From positions 1 to 39,608 of the IMG/VR virus record IMGVR_UViG_3300035183_000286: a stretch of DNA of 39,608 nt, one strand, 5' to 3'. The position numbers were made by a program, and so were the translations under genes. Below, piece after piece: positions 26,710-36,471 of the stretch. This DNA comes from a virus. The number at the start of each line of letters is the position of its first letter. The first letter of the stretch is position 1. The notes beneath the pieces were generated by a model. It was not told the origin of the DNA and did not search any database. It saw nothing but the letters and a program-made list of their open reading frames with translations.

Positions 26710-29358
26710 TCATTGTTGTGCATCGTCGATTTCCACCAACAGAGTAACGTAGGTGAAGAACGGATAGATGGTGACGGAAACCTGCGTCAGTGAGGCCTCG
26801 ATCACATAGGACGACCCGGTGCCAATCACCTCGGAGAGCGTTAGGTCGGCTTGGGTCGCGTTGTCGTCGGCCGTCAGGGTGGTCAACAACGTGGTGTCCC
26901 GGCGCAGCTTGAGGGTCCCCGCTCCGGCCAAGATCTGCTGCAAGTCGCTGATCATCCCGACGATGCGTCCGCCCAAGGCTCCCAGGTCGTCCGCGACCGA
27001 GGCGCTGGCCTCGCCCGCCGTCGTGCTGCTGGGAAAGAGGCCCGCCTGCGTCCCGAAGGCGTTGTAGGTCAGCCGCCCAGCATCGGCCGAGGTCTTCGGA
27101 ACGAATCTGGCCGCTTGGAATCTGACCGGCACAATCCGCCGCTTGGGCCCCGGAGCTGGCGGGACTGGCGCACTCGGCCGGGCGATCTTCCGTACATCGT
27201 CCGAGAGGTCTCCATCCCGGTTCGACAGGACCACGGTCGCCACCGCATCGTCTCCGGCCGGGCTCCGGAGCACTTGCCGCACCTGCAGGATCCGGGTGGA
27301 GGCGTCGATCCCCCACCGGGGGTCGTCGATGTCCACCGGCCCCCCGAGCGTCAGGTCGTCATACGGCCACCGCACCGGGTCCAGCCGGCCGAGGTCGAGG
27401 ATCTCCCCGTCATACCGCACACTCGGGAATTTCCCGGTCGACAACGCCAGGTTGACCGCCTGCCAGAGTTGGACCCCGCCCGAGCCTTCGAGGAACGCCT
27501 GCTGCCCCTCGCCCGCGCCGACCGTCAGTTGGGCCCGGTCGATGTAGAGGGTCGCTCCCGTGGCCCCGTCCTGGACGATCTGCACCTTCCCCACGGTCAC
27601 GCCGAGGTCTTTCGTCTTCCCGCCCGCGTTGGCGCAGTTCTGCCAGCCGAGGTCTTCCCAGGCTTTGCTGACCCCGGTCCCCGATGTTTTGAAGATGAAG
27701 ACCGGGCGGACCGTCGCCGAGGAGACCGAAACGGTCCCCGGGTCGGCGCTCAACTGATATTCGAGGGTCGTGCTGCTCGGGACCCGGCTCACCTTCCGGA
27801 TGCCATTGTAGCCGTCCGCCGTGGTCCCGCCGGTGATCCCCGCAACCTCGACATCCGCCCCCACCGTCAGCCCGTGGGCCGCACTGGTGGTGATGCTGAC
27901 CGTCGTGATCCCGCCGGCCGTCGCCCGCGTGGGCGTCCCCGAAATGCTGACCGTCGCCTTGCCGAGCACCAGCTGCACCCGGACCTTGGCCCCGTCCGTG
28001 TCATTCCAGAATCCGGCATAGCCAGAGGCGAACGGCCGGGCGTCGATCAGGTCGAGGGTCGCATAGGCCGTCTCGATCCCGTCCCCGTCGTTCACGGTGA
28101 CGACCTTGGCCGACTGTCCCCCGGAGCGCCACCGGCCGGCCGTGGTCTCCTTGTCGACGTTGTTCACCGAAAGCCGGGTCACCGAGGTCCCGCTCGGCAT
28201 CGTCACCGCCCAGGTATCGGGCGGGGCATTGGTGGCCGTCGAGTACGTCCGCATCCCCGGGTTGCTGATCAGGTTCACAGTCCCCGGGAGGTCGGGCCGG
28301 TTCAGGAACTTGTGAATCTTCCCGTAGGTCGTTTCCGACGAGGGGCTACTGAGTTGGGTCAGCGCCTGCCCGGTCGACCCCGCCGCAAACCGGACCGGGT
28401 CATTCGCGACGATGCCGTGGGCCGAGGCCGTGGTGATCTCATGATTGGCCAGCGTCGACGCGGTGACCTGGATCCATGCGCCATTGGGATATTTCTGAAC
28501 GTACAGGTTATTGAGCTGGTTGTCCTCGAGGATCGGCCCCGCGCCTCCCACTGGATCGACCAGACGGAGCGTGGTCCCACTGGGGGCACTCGCCACCTTC
28601 CAGACCGCATTCGCCAGCGTGGCGCTCACCCCATCCACGGACGCCCCGAGACCGGTCACGCGGGTCATCATCGGCACCGCGTCCTGTTGGCGCTTCACCC
28701 CGACGAGGTTCTTGCCGCTCTGCAAATACAGTCGGTTGGCTGAGGCCCCGATCTGCGTCAGGAAGTCGAGGCCCCATTGCGTGCCGCTGATCCGGTTCAG
28801 CCGAAACTCCACCTTGAGCGCCGCCGCCAATTGGAGACAGGCCTGCAACGGGGTGACGTTGCTATAAGTCATGTCGAGCGGGACGGTCGGGTCGACGGTC
28901 CCCGCAATGAACCAGGTGGCGCCAGCCGCCGCGAGCGAGGGGAGAATGAACTGGGACAGGTGCTGGCTGATCGTCAGACCGAGGGCATCGAACGTGAACA
29001 CGACCGAGCCGTCGGCTTCCTGCCGGTAGACCGGGCCCAGGTTGGCGAGGTCCACGTCCGGCCAGGCCGCGGTCACGCTTGAGGTCAGCCCCTGCTCACT
29101 GTCCTGCTCGTCCATTCCCTGAATCCGGTACTCCTCGACCGATCCGTCGCTCATCGTCAGCCGGATCACCCGGTTGGCCCGGATGTGATTCCAGGCGGTG
29201 GACAAGCGGGGTAATTCGACGATGATCTCATTGTCCCCCGCGCCGGGGACCGAACGGGACCGGGTGAGTCTTTGTACGTCGGGGATCAGGCCGAGCGCGG
29301 TGCCGCCGGCGGATTGCAGGTCGGTCCAGACATCAACCACCGAGAGGCGGGGGGCCAT
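26710..29358 (-). CDS. Tail hub / tail-associated protein (882 aa)
   Basis: The N-terminal 380 residues have the beta-rich layout of phage tail hub proteins (DNEIIVELPRLSTAWNHIRA, then VIRLTMSDGSVEEYRIQGMD), followed by fibronectin-like and carbohydrate-binding-like segments (MRTYSTATNAPPDTWAVTMP; VSISGTPTRATAGGITTVSI) and a helical C-terminal region near SVADDLGALGGRIVGMISDL. By order (tape measure, distal tail, lectin-like protein, this) it should be the central tail-tip protein. No catalytic domain is seen. Confidence 0.7.
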   Translation of the reverse strand: MAPRLSVVDVWTDLQSAGGTALGLIPDVQRLTRSRSVPGAGDNEIIVELPRLSTAWNHIRANRVIRLTMSDGSVEEYRIQGMDEQDSEQGLTSSVTAAWPDVDLANLGPVYRQEADGSVVFTFDALGLTISQHLSQFILPSLAAAGATWFIAGTVDPTVPLDMTYSNVTPLQACLQLAAALKVEFRLNRISGTQWGLDFLTQIGASANRLYLQSGKNLVGVKRQQDAVPMMTRVTGLGASVDGVSATLANAVWKVASAPSGTTLRLVDPVGGAGPILEDNQLNNLYVQKYPNGAWIQVTASTLANHEITTASAHGIVANDPVRFAAGSTGQALTQLSSPSSETTYGKIHKFLNRPDLPGTVNLISNPGMRTYSTATNAPPDTWAVTMPSGTSVTRLSVNNVDKETTAGRWRSGGQSAKVVTVNDGDGIETAYATLDLIDARPFASGYAGFWNDTDGAKVRVQLVLGKATVSISGTPTRATAGGITTVSITTSAAHGLTVGADVEVAGITGGTTADGYNGIRKVSRVPSSTTLEYQLSADPGTVSVSSATVRPVFIFKTSGTGVSKAWEDLGWQNCANAGGKTKDLGVTVGKVQIVQDGATGATLYIDRAQLTVGAGEGQQAFLEGSGGVQLWQAVNLALSTGKFPSVRYDGEILDLGRLDPVRWPYDDLTLGGPVDIDDPRWGIDASTRILQVRQVLRSPAGDDAVATVVLSNRDGDLSDDVRKIARPSAPVPPAPGPKRRIVPVRFQAARFVPKTSADAGRLTYNAFGTQAGLFPSSTTAGEASASVADDLGALGGRIVGMISDLQQILAGAGTLKLRRDTTLLTTLTADDNATQADLTLSEVIGTGSSYVIEASLTQVSVTIYPFFTYVTLLVEIDDAQQ

Positions 29359-29361
29359 GGG

Positions 29362-30666
29362 CTACCGCATCTCCGCCAGGGTACGGACGCCCGCGGCGAT
29401 CCTGATCGCCTGATAGGTACCCATGCCCGGTGCCCCGCCTCGGTCATTGATGGTCAGGAGGGAGTCCGACCACGCCGACGACAGGGGGTTCGCCGCCGAC
29501 ACCGTCGTCACAGACTCCGCCCCGCCGTTGATGCTTTGGCCGAGTTGGACGCTCCCGTCCGCGTTGAGTACCCCCCGTAGTTCAACAACCTGTCCGAACG
29601 ATGGCGCGGTAGCGAGCGTCACCTGGGCATCCGAGCCGCGTCGATGTATCATGGAGTAGAAGCCGCCGCTATCAAACAGGAAGACGGCCGCATTCGTCGA
29701 GGCCCCGATCCCAATCAGGCCGCCGGTAGCTGCCGCAATGGCCTGCCCCCGCTCGATCAACTTGAGATAGAACGTCATCGCCTGCGGGCGCAGCACCCAC
29801 GGATAGGTGAGCGCGTCCGCCGAGCGGGCGACCGTGCCCGTGGTCGTCTTGACGTAGCCGGTGGGGACCGGGCCGTTCTCAGCCTGCACCCCACCGACGA
29901 TCACATCCCCGGTATTCGCCACCGCGAGTCCGGAGGTCGTCGCAGGATAGATCTCGAGCTGATTGGTCTGCGCTGCCACAACGCCCGTCGCCTGCAGGCG
30001 GATCCGCCAGACCGGACTCTGGAAGAGCGGGTCGATCCCCCAGAACTCCGGGGTGAGAGCAACCCCGGTGCCACCGCTGGTCGAGACAATGGGCGTGCCA
30101 CCCGGACCCGAATTGGTGATCGTAGCGAGCAGCCGGTCCGCCGGCGTCCCGGAGGTCTGCCGGAGCCGTACCACCGTCACCCCGGACCCAAAGCGCCAGA
30201 AGAGCGAATGCGCCTTGGTGCCGTCGCCGGTGAACGTGATCACCTGACTGTAGCCCTCCAGCGCTGCCGCGGAGTCGTCGCCGATATCGTCGAGGCCCAA
30301 CGAGCCCAGCGTGATGGTCCCCGCCACCCTGGTCGGCGTCCCGATGGCCGCCCAGGTGGTCCCAAAGTTCTCCGACTGCAGGACGAGGTTAGTCCGGGCC
30401 GGGTCCAGTTGCAGGGCCAGGCTCTCGCGTACCCCATCGCCGTCCGCGTCCACCATGGCCCAGCAGGGGAGGGAATGCGGCGGGCTCCAGAGCCGTCCCT
30501 GCTGGGACGGCACCGCCCCACCGATCGAGGCTCGGCTGAACGTAGGCGCCTGGCCCGAGCGAGGCGTCAGGGTGCCGTCGCCCGCCTGCCAGTCAAACAG
30601 GAAGCGGCTCCGTCGCTGATTCAGGACGCGGGGCAGGGCCCCCGGCAGTCCGGTGCCCTTAGACAT
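29362..30666 (-). CDS. Tail-tip protein with lectin-like domain (434 aa)
   Basis: Starts at ATG 30666, overlapping the distal tail gene by 8 nt. The N-terminus has FDWQAGDGTLTPRSGQAPTF, followed by a jelly-roll-like region (TNLVLQSENFGTTWAAIGTP) characteristic of phage proteins with LamG/concanavalin-like domains; the C-terminal half (TFYLKLIERGQAIAAATGGL, then RGVLNADGSVQLGQSINGG) is a second such domain. Probably a surface-glycan-binding part of the tip. Confidence 0.7.
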   Translation of the reverse strand: MSKGTGLPGALPRVLNQRRSRFLFDWQAGDGTLTPRSGQAPTFSRASIGGAVPSQQGRLWSPPHSLPCWAMVDADGDGVRESLALQLDPARTNLVLQSENFGTTWAAIGTPTRVAGTITLGSLGLDDIGDDSAAALEGYSQVITFTGDGTKAHSLFWRFGSGVTVVRLRQTSGTPADRLLATITNSGPGGTPIVSTSGGTGVALTPEFWGIDPLFQSPVWRIRLQATGVVAAQTNQLEIYPATTSGLAVANTGDVIVGGVQAENGPVPTGYVKTTTGTVARSADALTYPWVLRPQAMTFYLKLIERGQAIAAATGGLIGIGASTNAAVFLFDSGGFYSMIHRRGSDAQVTLATAPSFGQVVELRGVLNADGSVQLGQSINGGAESVTTVSAANPLSSAWSDSLLTINDRGGAPGMGTYQAIRIAAGVRTLAEMR

Positions 30667-31465
30667 ATGTCCTCGGATACAGCGCGAGCAGCGTGCCTGC
30701 CGTGGTTTCGAGTGTCGGGCTGATCCCGTTCACCGGGTCGCCGTCCGCCGGGTCGAGCACGATCAGCCCGTCGCTCTTGGTGGTCCACTTGGCATAGCCA
30801 TCCGTCACCGTGCCCGACGCACTGTTGAGGATCACGCCGTTATCGGTGTCGATGTCGAGGAAGTCGGTCGCGCCATGGCTCGGGGAGAGCGTGAACCCCA
30901 TCACCGCCCGCACCACGCCGCCCGCATCCCGATAGGTGACCGACGCACTGGCCCCCGCCCCCATCAGCAGCAGCCGCGGCTTGACCGGGGCAGTGCCGAG
31001 CGGCACCGCGACGGCCGTCGTCGTGATCGGGCCCGCGGTGATCGCCGAGCGGTCGTACAGGTATGCGTCCGGGCACTGAAAGCGCAGCGTGATCTTCGTC
31101 GCGACCCGCCGGTACATCGCTTTGTACGGGCTCTCGACAATCCCCACCCGGTAGCCCACAGCGACCCGGGAGGCATTCCGTACGCTCCGCAGTTCCAGCA
31201 GGCCCCCGCTCAGCAATCCTTTGAGTTGGGTCAGGGCGGCATCAAGCGCCGTGGTGCTGGTCCGGATCAGGTTCCCCGTCACGGTGATCTGCCGCTCGGC
31301 CACCTTCGCTTGCCGGGCCGCCATCATGAGCGACCCCGCCAGCCCGCTCACCGCAGCCGTGGGCAGGTCCATGTCGGGCGCGTCGTCGAGTCCCAGGACT
31401 TCCTCGCAGGTAAACCCGAGGGTTTCGAGGTCCACATCGTTCACGTACAGGCTGGGCCGGGTCAT
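30659..31465 (-). CDS. Distal tail protein (Dit-like)
   Basis: 268 residues, ATG 31465 overlapping the tape measure stop by 4 nt. Size and position directly after the tape measure match Dit, the hexamer linking tail tube and tip. N-terminal strand-rich part (SLYVNDVDLETLGFTCEEVL) and segment TKITLRFQCPDAYLYDR, which corresponds to the PYK/decorated beta-sandwich junction of Dit proteins; C-terminal galectin-like half. Confidence 0.75.
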   Translation of the reverse strand: MTRPSLYVNDVDLETLGFTCEEVLGLDDAPDMDLPTAAVSGLAGSLMMAARQAKVAERQITVTGNLIRTSTTALDAALTQLKGLLSGGLLELRSVRNASRVAVGYRVGIVESPYKAMYRRVATKITLRFQCPDAYLYDRSAITAGPITTTAVAVPLGTAPVKPRLLLMGAGASASVTYRDAGGVVRAVMGFTLSPSHGATDFLDIDTDNGVILNSASGTVTDGYAKWTTKSDGLIVLDPADGDPVNGISPTLETTAGTLLALYPRTYV

Positions 31466-34299
31466 CCGTTCACCACCGTGTTACCGCCCTGAATCGCTCG
31501 CTTCCGCGCCCGCTCCCCAAGGCGCCGGTCGATGGCGTCCGCCGCATGGTCCCCCACCGTCCCACCGATGGCCTTAGCCGTCGCCTGGTCCGGGGCGCCG
31601 TAGACGTTGACTTCAATCACGATCGGGCCCCCGGCCGGGCTGAATGCATCCCCCAGCGCCGGCGGGGGTACCAGCACCAGCGGGGCCAGGAGATTCCGGA
31701 TGTCCGTCACTCCCGCCTCGATGCCGGCGAGGTGGATGTCGGCCGAGGTCAGGATGCCGGCCAGCCGATTCCCCGTGACCTCGGTGACCCCGGCGATCGC
31801 GCCGAAGGTGGTCGCGCCGCCACCGCCACTCTGGGAGCCATTGTCGATCTCCTTCACGCGTCGGTCAAGGTCGAGCAGGTACTGCCGCAACTCCTCGGAC
31901 GACAGCTTGCCGAGTTCGTCCGCCGTGAGCCCGCCGTTCTTGGTGTCCTTGCCGAGCCGGGAGTACGCCTCGGCAATCCGGCGCGCGGCCTCTTCCCGCC
32001 CCGCCTGGGTCGTGAGGTCGAGTCCTTCCAGCAGGCTCTTGATAAACGGGCTTGACTTCTCGCCGAGGGCCTCGAGTTGCTTGAGCTGCTCGATCGGGTC
32101 GGTGATGTCGAAGAGCTGAAACTGATCGTTCAGCATCTGCAACTGCCCAGCAAACGACTCGGCGAAGGCCCGGAAGTTGAGTTCGTCAAGGGCCTGCTGC
32201 ATCTGGCGCAAGGTATTGATGAAGTCGCGACTGGACGACGTGTTGAGCTGCAGATCGGGGTTGATGTCCTTGAGGATGTCCTCAAGCTCCTTCAAGGTCA
32301 GACCGAAGGGCCGGAGCAGCGCCGCGACCGCGTCGGGATCGAATCCCGCGCTGAACTTGCCCCGCCCGACCCCGCTCACCCCAGCCGCGAGCAACGCCCC
32401 GACCGCCTGCCGAGCGGTGCCGGCTTGCTGCCCGCTGGTCTGCGTGGTCAACGCCTTCGTCAGCTCATGGATGGCTTCGGTGTTCTGCTCCCGAATCTCC
32501 CGATCGCGCTTCGCGTCGGCCGACTCGCCCAAGAGCCCGCCCAGCACCGAGGCCACGCCGGCGCCGATCGTCAGCACCGACGAGAAACTCAGTCCGTTCT
32601 TGGCGACGACGCTCAACTCTGAGGCGACTTGGCCGATCCCTTCCAGGGCCTTCCCGACGTTCTCGTCAAGGACCCCGAACGCCTCGCCTAGCTGCACGGC
32701 ATCCCGGACCGCCCGCTGAATCGCGTCCGCCTGCTGCCGGACATGGTCGCGGGACTGCTGAACCCCCCGGTCCGCGTCAATCTGCGCCCGCTTGTACCGC
32801 TCCGCCTGGTCCGCGGCGCCTTTCGTCGCGTCTTCCAGTGCGTCGGCGTCCCCCTTGAGCTTGAGCGAACCCCGTTCGGACGTGGTGCCGAGCGTGGGCG
32901 TCAGGCCCTGGGTGATCGACTCCGCCTTGATCTGGGTCGCTAGGTCCTTCTGCAGCTGGGCGAATTGCTCCTCGAAGAGCCGCCGCTGATCCGCCGTCAG
33001 GGCCGCCGACACTTCCCGGTACTTGTTCTCCAACTCGCCCAGCGCGAGCGCCATGTCGTCGACGAGGGTATCCGACGCCTTCACCAGCGCGTCCCGGACC
33101 TCCTCGGAGAATTGGGCCGCCTTGGCAACCAGGGCCGAATCAATCGCGGCCGGCCCGCTTAGCCCGGTGCCGCTCAGCACGAGATCCCCGTTCGCATCCC
33201 GGCCGAAGTTGGGCCCTCCGGTCGACCCGGCGAACCCATGCCCCGGCCCCGACGTGCTGAGCGGTGCGGGCACGCTGGTGGTGGCAGGTCGGCGCTTGGC
33301 GATTTCCAACGCGCTCCGGACGTCCCCATTCGCCAGCGCCAGGGCGCCGGCCAGCGCTCGGCCGAGCCCGTCTCCGGTGAGCAGCGGGTCGGTCAGCAGG
33401 AGGATCAGCCGCTCGATCGGGGTAATGAAATAGGTGTTAATGGCGGACCCGCTCGCCCGCACCCGCTCGAGGAATCGCTCGCTGACCTGCGCCTGCATCC
33501 GCTCCACCGAGCCCGCCGCGGTCGCCGCCCGCTCATTAAGCCGCGCAATCTGGTCCGCGGTATTGCCAATGGCCTTGGGGAGTTTGTCGAAGCTGGCCCG
33601 GCCCTTGTCGAGCTCCTCCTTGAGCTGGGCCGCGGACTGCTTGGCGTTTTTGCCTTCCGCCACCAGCACCGAGAGCCGGCCGACGACGGCATCGAAGGAA
33701 ATGCCCGCGTCCTTGGCCGTCCGGGCGGACGCCTGCAAGGCCCCGAAAAGGTCTTCAATGGGGAATTTCCCCTCACTGACCGAAGCAAGCCGAGCGGCGA
33801 CCTTCTCCAAGTCCGCATCCGCCAGCCCGAACACGTCGAGCGCCTGGTCCAGCCCGGCCGCGACCTCGTCGAAGCTGGCCCCGGTGGCGTCCGCCGTTTT
33901 CTGGACCGTCTCAAACCGGGCCTTCAGGTGCTCCAGGTCGGCGACCCCTTGCCGAGCCACGGCGTTCAGCCCACCGAGCACGGCCTCTGACGAGAGTCCC
34001 TTCGAAGTGGCGAGGTCGTTCGCGACCTTCTTGAGGTCTTCGAGGCGGGCGGTTGCCCCCGGGACCACGGCGGCGATCTTCCTGGCCGAGGCGTCGAACG
34101 CCGCCGCCATCTGGGCAGCCTTGAGCGCGGCCGCCGCTGCTGCCGCCCCCAGGGCGCCAATCGCGACCAGGGTGTTTTTCTGGACGAACTCGGTGAGCCT
34201 GCCGAGCGCCCGCTGGTTATCCTGCAGGTCTCGCCGGAACCCCTTCGCGTTCGACTCAAACTCGACGAACAGTGTGGCCAGCCGAATCGAGCGGGCCAT
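31462..34299 (-). CDS. Tape measure protein
   Basis: 945 residues, the third-largest frame class in the window and mostly helical: coiled-coil N-terminus (FRRDLQDNQRALGRLTEFVQ), an Ala-rich hydrophobic stretch near 50-70, a region like phage-related tail-length proteins (SKGLSSEAVLGGLNAVARQG), central hydrophobic INTYFITPIERLILLLTDPL, and long charged helices. It sets tail length, is expelled at infection and may form the DNA channel. By the usual relation of about 0.15 nm per residue the tail would be near 140 nm; this is an estimate. Confidence 0.9.
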   Translation of the reverse strand: MARSIRLATLFVEFESNAKGFRRDLQDNQRALGRLTEFVQKNTLVAIGALGAAAAAAALKAAQMAAAFDASARKIAAVVPGATARLEDLKKVANDLATSKGLSSEAVLGGLNAVARQGVADLEHLKARFETVQKTADATGASFDEVAAGLDQALDVFGLADADLEKVAARLASVSEGKFPIEDLFGALQASARTAKDAGISFDAVVGRLSVLVAEGKNAKQSAAQLKEELDKGRASFDKLPKAIGNTADQIARLNERAATAAGSVERMQAQVSERFLERVRASGSAINTYFITPIERLILLLTDPLLTGDGLGRALAGALALANGDVRSALEIAKRRPATTSVPAPLSTSGPGHGFAGSTGGPNFGRDANGDLVLSGTGLSGPAAIDSALVAKAAQFSEEVRDALVKASDTLVDDMALALGELENKYREVSAALTADQRRLFEEQFAQLQKDLATQIKAESITQGLTPTLGTTSERGSLKLKGDADALEDATKGAADQAERYKRAQIDADRGVQQSRDHVRQQADAIQRAVRDAVQLGEAFGVLDENVGKALEGIGQVASELSVVAKNGLSFSSVLTIGAGVASVLGGLLGESADAKRDREIREQNTEAIHELTKALTTQTSGQQAGTARQAVGALLAAGVSGVGRGKFSAGFDPDAVAALLRPFGLTLKELEDILKDINPDLQLNTSSSRDFINTLRQMQQALDELNFRAFAESFAGQLQMLNDQFQLFDITDPIEQLKQLEALGEKSSPFIKSLLEGLDLTTQAGREEAARRIAEAYSRLGKDTKNGGLTADELGKLSSEELRQYLLDLDRRVKEIDNGSQSGGGGATTFGAIAGVTEVTGNRLAGILTSADIHLAGIEAGVTDIRNLLAPLVLVPPPALGDAFSPAGGPIVIEVNVYGAPDQATAKAIGGTVGDHAADAIDRRLGERARKRAIQGGNTVVNG

Positions 34300-34300
34300 C

Positions 34301-35158
34301 TCAGGCCGCGCCTTTCTTGCCCTTGGCCGACGCCATCGCCTGGGCCTTGGCGTCCGCCGTCAACGCCAGTTGGGCGATCCAGCTTTCGAGGGTCCAGTCC
34401 CGCAACAGGGTGCGACTGGGCACGCCGAGTTCGCTGGCTCCCGTCGCGCCGAGCGAGGCCCATGACTGCCGCTTCCCCTTGGCCCGTCCTCCGCCGATCA
34501 GGTCCGCCACCCGCGCCAACCGCACCACGGCAATACGTCGATAAGCCCGGAGGATGGACACCACATCCTGCGCCTCGAGCGTCCGGTACATCTTGGGTGC
34601 CGCCGGCGCATCCCGAGTCTCGGGGAACGGCAACCCCGGCCCCGGGTGGGTCACGATCCAGCAGAGGACCTGCTGCTGATAGGCGATCTCGGCGACCAGC
34701 TTCCGCCCCCAGGACGCTTGCGCCTCGGCTGGCAGGTCCTGCAACCGCTCGAGCGCCTCGGTCAGCCGCGCGAGCTCCCGGTCGCGTGCCTCCAAGTGCA
34801 GGAGCGTCTCGAAGCTCTTCGGGTGCACCTCGAGGCGGACCGGCCGACCCTGCTTCCGCCGGACCAACTCGACCGGCACCGGGGCGTGCCGGAGCGCGGC
34901 GAGCACGTCCGCCTCGGCCTTCGCGATCTCCGCGTCGGTCTTCTGCGGATCGAGCCGACCGCCCATCCGCGAGTATTGCGCGTAGCAGTAGATCCAGCGG
35001 CCGAGCGGATCCGGCTCCGGATTCTCCGAGCCGCCCGGCCAGTAGGCGTCCAGCTCCTGCGGGGTGGCAACGCCATCGCCGAGGACCTCGCGGAGCGACC
35101 GGCATTGCTCCTCAAGGCCCTCGGCGTCCCAGCGGGCGACCGCTTCAAACTCGGCCAC
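34301..35158 (-). CDS. Tail assembly chaperone-position protein (285 aa)
   Basis: GTG 35158. Lies between tail tube and tape measure, where siphoviruses encode assembly chaperones. Charged and helical (LEARDRELARLTEALERLQ), with a WGRKLVAEIAYQQQVLCWIV segment and a Lys/Ala C-terminus. No second frame extension is visible, so the usual G/GT frameshift is not supported; it may be a single-frame version. Assignment is by position. Confidence 0.5.
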   Translation of the reverse strand: MAEFEAVARWDAEGLEEQCRSLREVLGDGVATPQELDAYWPGGSENPEPDPLGRWIYCYAQYSRMGGRLDPQKTDAEIAKAEADVLAALRHAPVPVELVRRKQGRPVRLEVHPKSFETLLHLEARDRELARLTEALERLQDLPAEAQASWGRKLVAEIAYQQQVLCWIVTHPGPGLPFPETRDAPAAPKMYRTLEAQDVVSILRAYRRIAVVRLARVADLIGGGRAKGKRQSWASLGATGASELGVPSRTLLRDWTLESWIAQLALTADAKAQAMASAKGKKGAA

Positions 35159-35164
35159 GGGGGC

Positions 35165-35911
35165 CTAGTGGTCGAAGCTCGCGGTCGCGATCCGGGCGAT
35201 CAGGCCTCGCGCCTTGATGCTGATCGGAATGATCGCCGGCGCATTCCGGTTGTGGTCGATCGAGCCGTTGGCCTGGAACCGGGCATCGAGCATGTCGACC
35301 AGGACGTACTTGGCGTCATGGCGGAACCCGCGGAAGCAGATCACGCAGGTCGAGAGCACCGCGCTCGCCCCGTGGATGCTGTACGACCAGGGGTCGGCCG
35401 TGGTGCCGGTGCCGGTCTCGGTGTCCTGGCTGAAGCCGCCCATCAGGGCGAGGTTCAGGTTGTTGTAGCCGAGGAGCGGGATCGTCGCCTCGAGCGAGAG
35501 TGGGCCGTCGACGTAGGCCACCGGCAGGTCATCGACCGAGGAGAAGATCTCGGTCAGCTGCTTGCTCGGCGAGAGGGAGATGCCCGCGTCGGAGGTCTTG
35601 CCGAGTGGAATCTTCCTGGCCTCGACGAAGCGGGCGCCGGTCGACTGCGGGATCTTGGGCTTGAAGGTCACCGGCATGGTGGTCGCCACGACGCCACACT
35701 TGACCAGTTCGACCCCGCCGTCCCCGATGATGAAGGCCGGATCGTTGAGCGAGAAATTGGTAATGGCGGTCACACCGACCGTGGTCTCGGTGCCATCGCC
35801 CAACACCGGCGCGGTCGTGGTGGTATCGCCAATGGTGCCGGTCTGCAGCGTGTACAGGTCGGTCGAGATGTGCTTGCGCCAGAGTTCGGTGCCGTCGTTC
35901 TGCCGGGGCAT
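35165..35911 (-). CDS. Major tail tube protein
   Basis: 248 residues from ATG 35911 with AGGAGGGACA just upstream. Beta-rich with an ELWRKHISTDLYTLQTGTIG start, VTFKPKIPQ, SLSPSKQLTEIFSSVDDLPV and a C-terminal PIIPISIKARG-like strand. Thr/Gly-rich surface. Size, high-quality ribosome site and location after the connector genes fit the tube subunit that polymerises around the tape measure. Confidence 0.8.
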   Translation of the reverse strand: MPRQNDGTELWRKHISTDLYTLQTGTIGDTTTTAPVLGDGTETTVGVTAITNFSLNDPAFIIGDGGVELVKCGVVATTMPVTFKPKIPQSTGARFVEARKIPLGKTSDAGISLSPSKQLTEIFSSVDDLPVAYVDGPLSLEATIPLLGYNNLNLALMGGFSQDTETGTGTTADPWSYSIHGASAVLSTCVICFRGFRHDAKYVLVDMLDARFQANGSIDHNRNAPAIIPISIKARGLIARIATASFDH

Positions 35912-35928
35912 AATGTCCCTCCTGGTGG

Positions 35929-36471
35929 TTAATCGCCGCCCGGCAACCGCCGGCGGATTGCGTTCACTTGGACATCGACGAGCCGGTCGAGCCCGACGTC
36001 GTTGAGCGCCTGCTGCATGAACGGGCGGGCTGCGATCGTCTCATGGCGGACCTTCTTCGAGCCCCCCGCATTGCGCCGCTCCTGCCGCCGCGCCAGAGCC
36101 TGCTGCGAGGCTTTCTTGACCGACTTCGCCGCCCCGCTGAACAGGTTCTTCCGGCTCCGCGGGGTCGCCCCGTCCGCCTTCGTGTCGAGGCCGAACTCGA
36201 GAATCGGCGCGGTGAACGCCGTGAGCCCGACCCGCTGGGCGGCACCGACCGCCCCCGACACGATCGACTTCCGGAGCCGACCCGATTGCGTATGGGGCGG
36301 CTCGCCCGGCTCGGATGGCTTACCCTTCCCCTTCACGCCGAGGACCTTCCGGAGCCCGCGCTTCACCAGCGCCGCCGCCTCGACCATCTCCGGCTTTGTC
36401 GAACCGCCCATTTCCCGCAGCTCGCGCTCCAGCCGCTTGTTGACCGTCAGGAGCACCCGGCCGCCGCTCAC
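35929..36471 (-). CDS. Head-tail joining protein (HK97 gp10-like)
   Basis: 180 residues from GTG 36471 (GTGA overlap). Basic: KRLERELREMGGSTKPEMVE, then HTQSGRLRKSIVSGAVGAAQ, and RPFMQQALNDVG near the C-terminus. The GxLRxSI and ARPFMxxA pattern is the hallmark of HK97 gp10-type neck/tail-completion proteins. Follows the connector gene as expected. Confidence 0.85.
   Translation of the reverse strand: MSGGRVLLTVNKRLERELREMGGSTKPEMVEAAALVKRGLRKVLGVKGKGKPSEPGEPPHTQSGRLRKSIVSGAVGAAQRVGLTAFTAPILEFGLDTKADGATPRSRKNLFSGAAKSVKKASQQALARRQERRNAGGSKKVRHETIAARPFMQQALNDVGLDRLVDVQVNAIRRRLPGGD

Noticed and set aside
26851-28743. A 630-codon plus-strand frame opposite the tail hub gene
   Set aside because: Arg/Pro/Asp-rich antisense shadow with no recognisable domain; the hub gene fits its neighbours.
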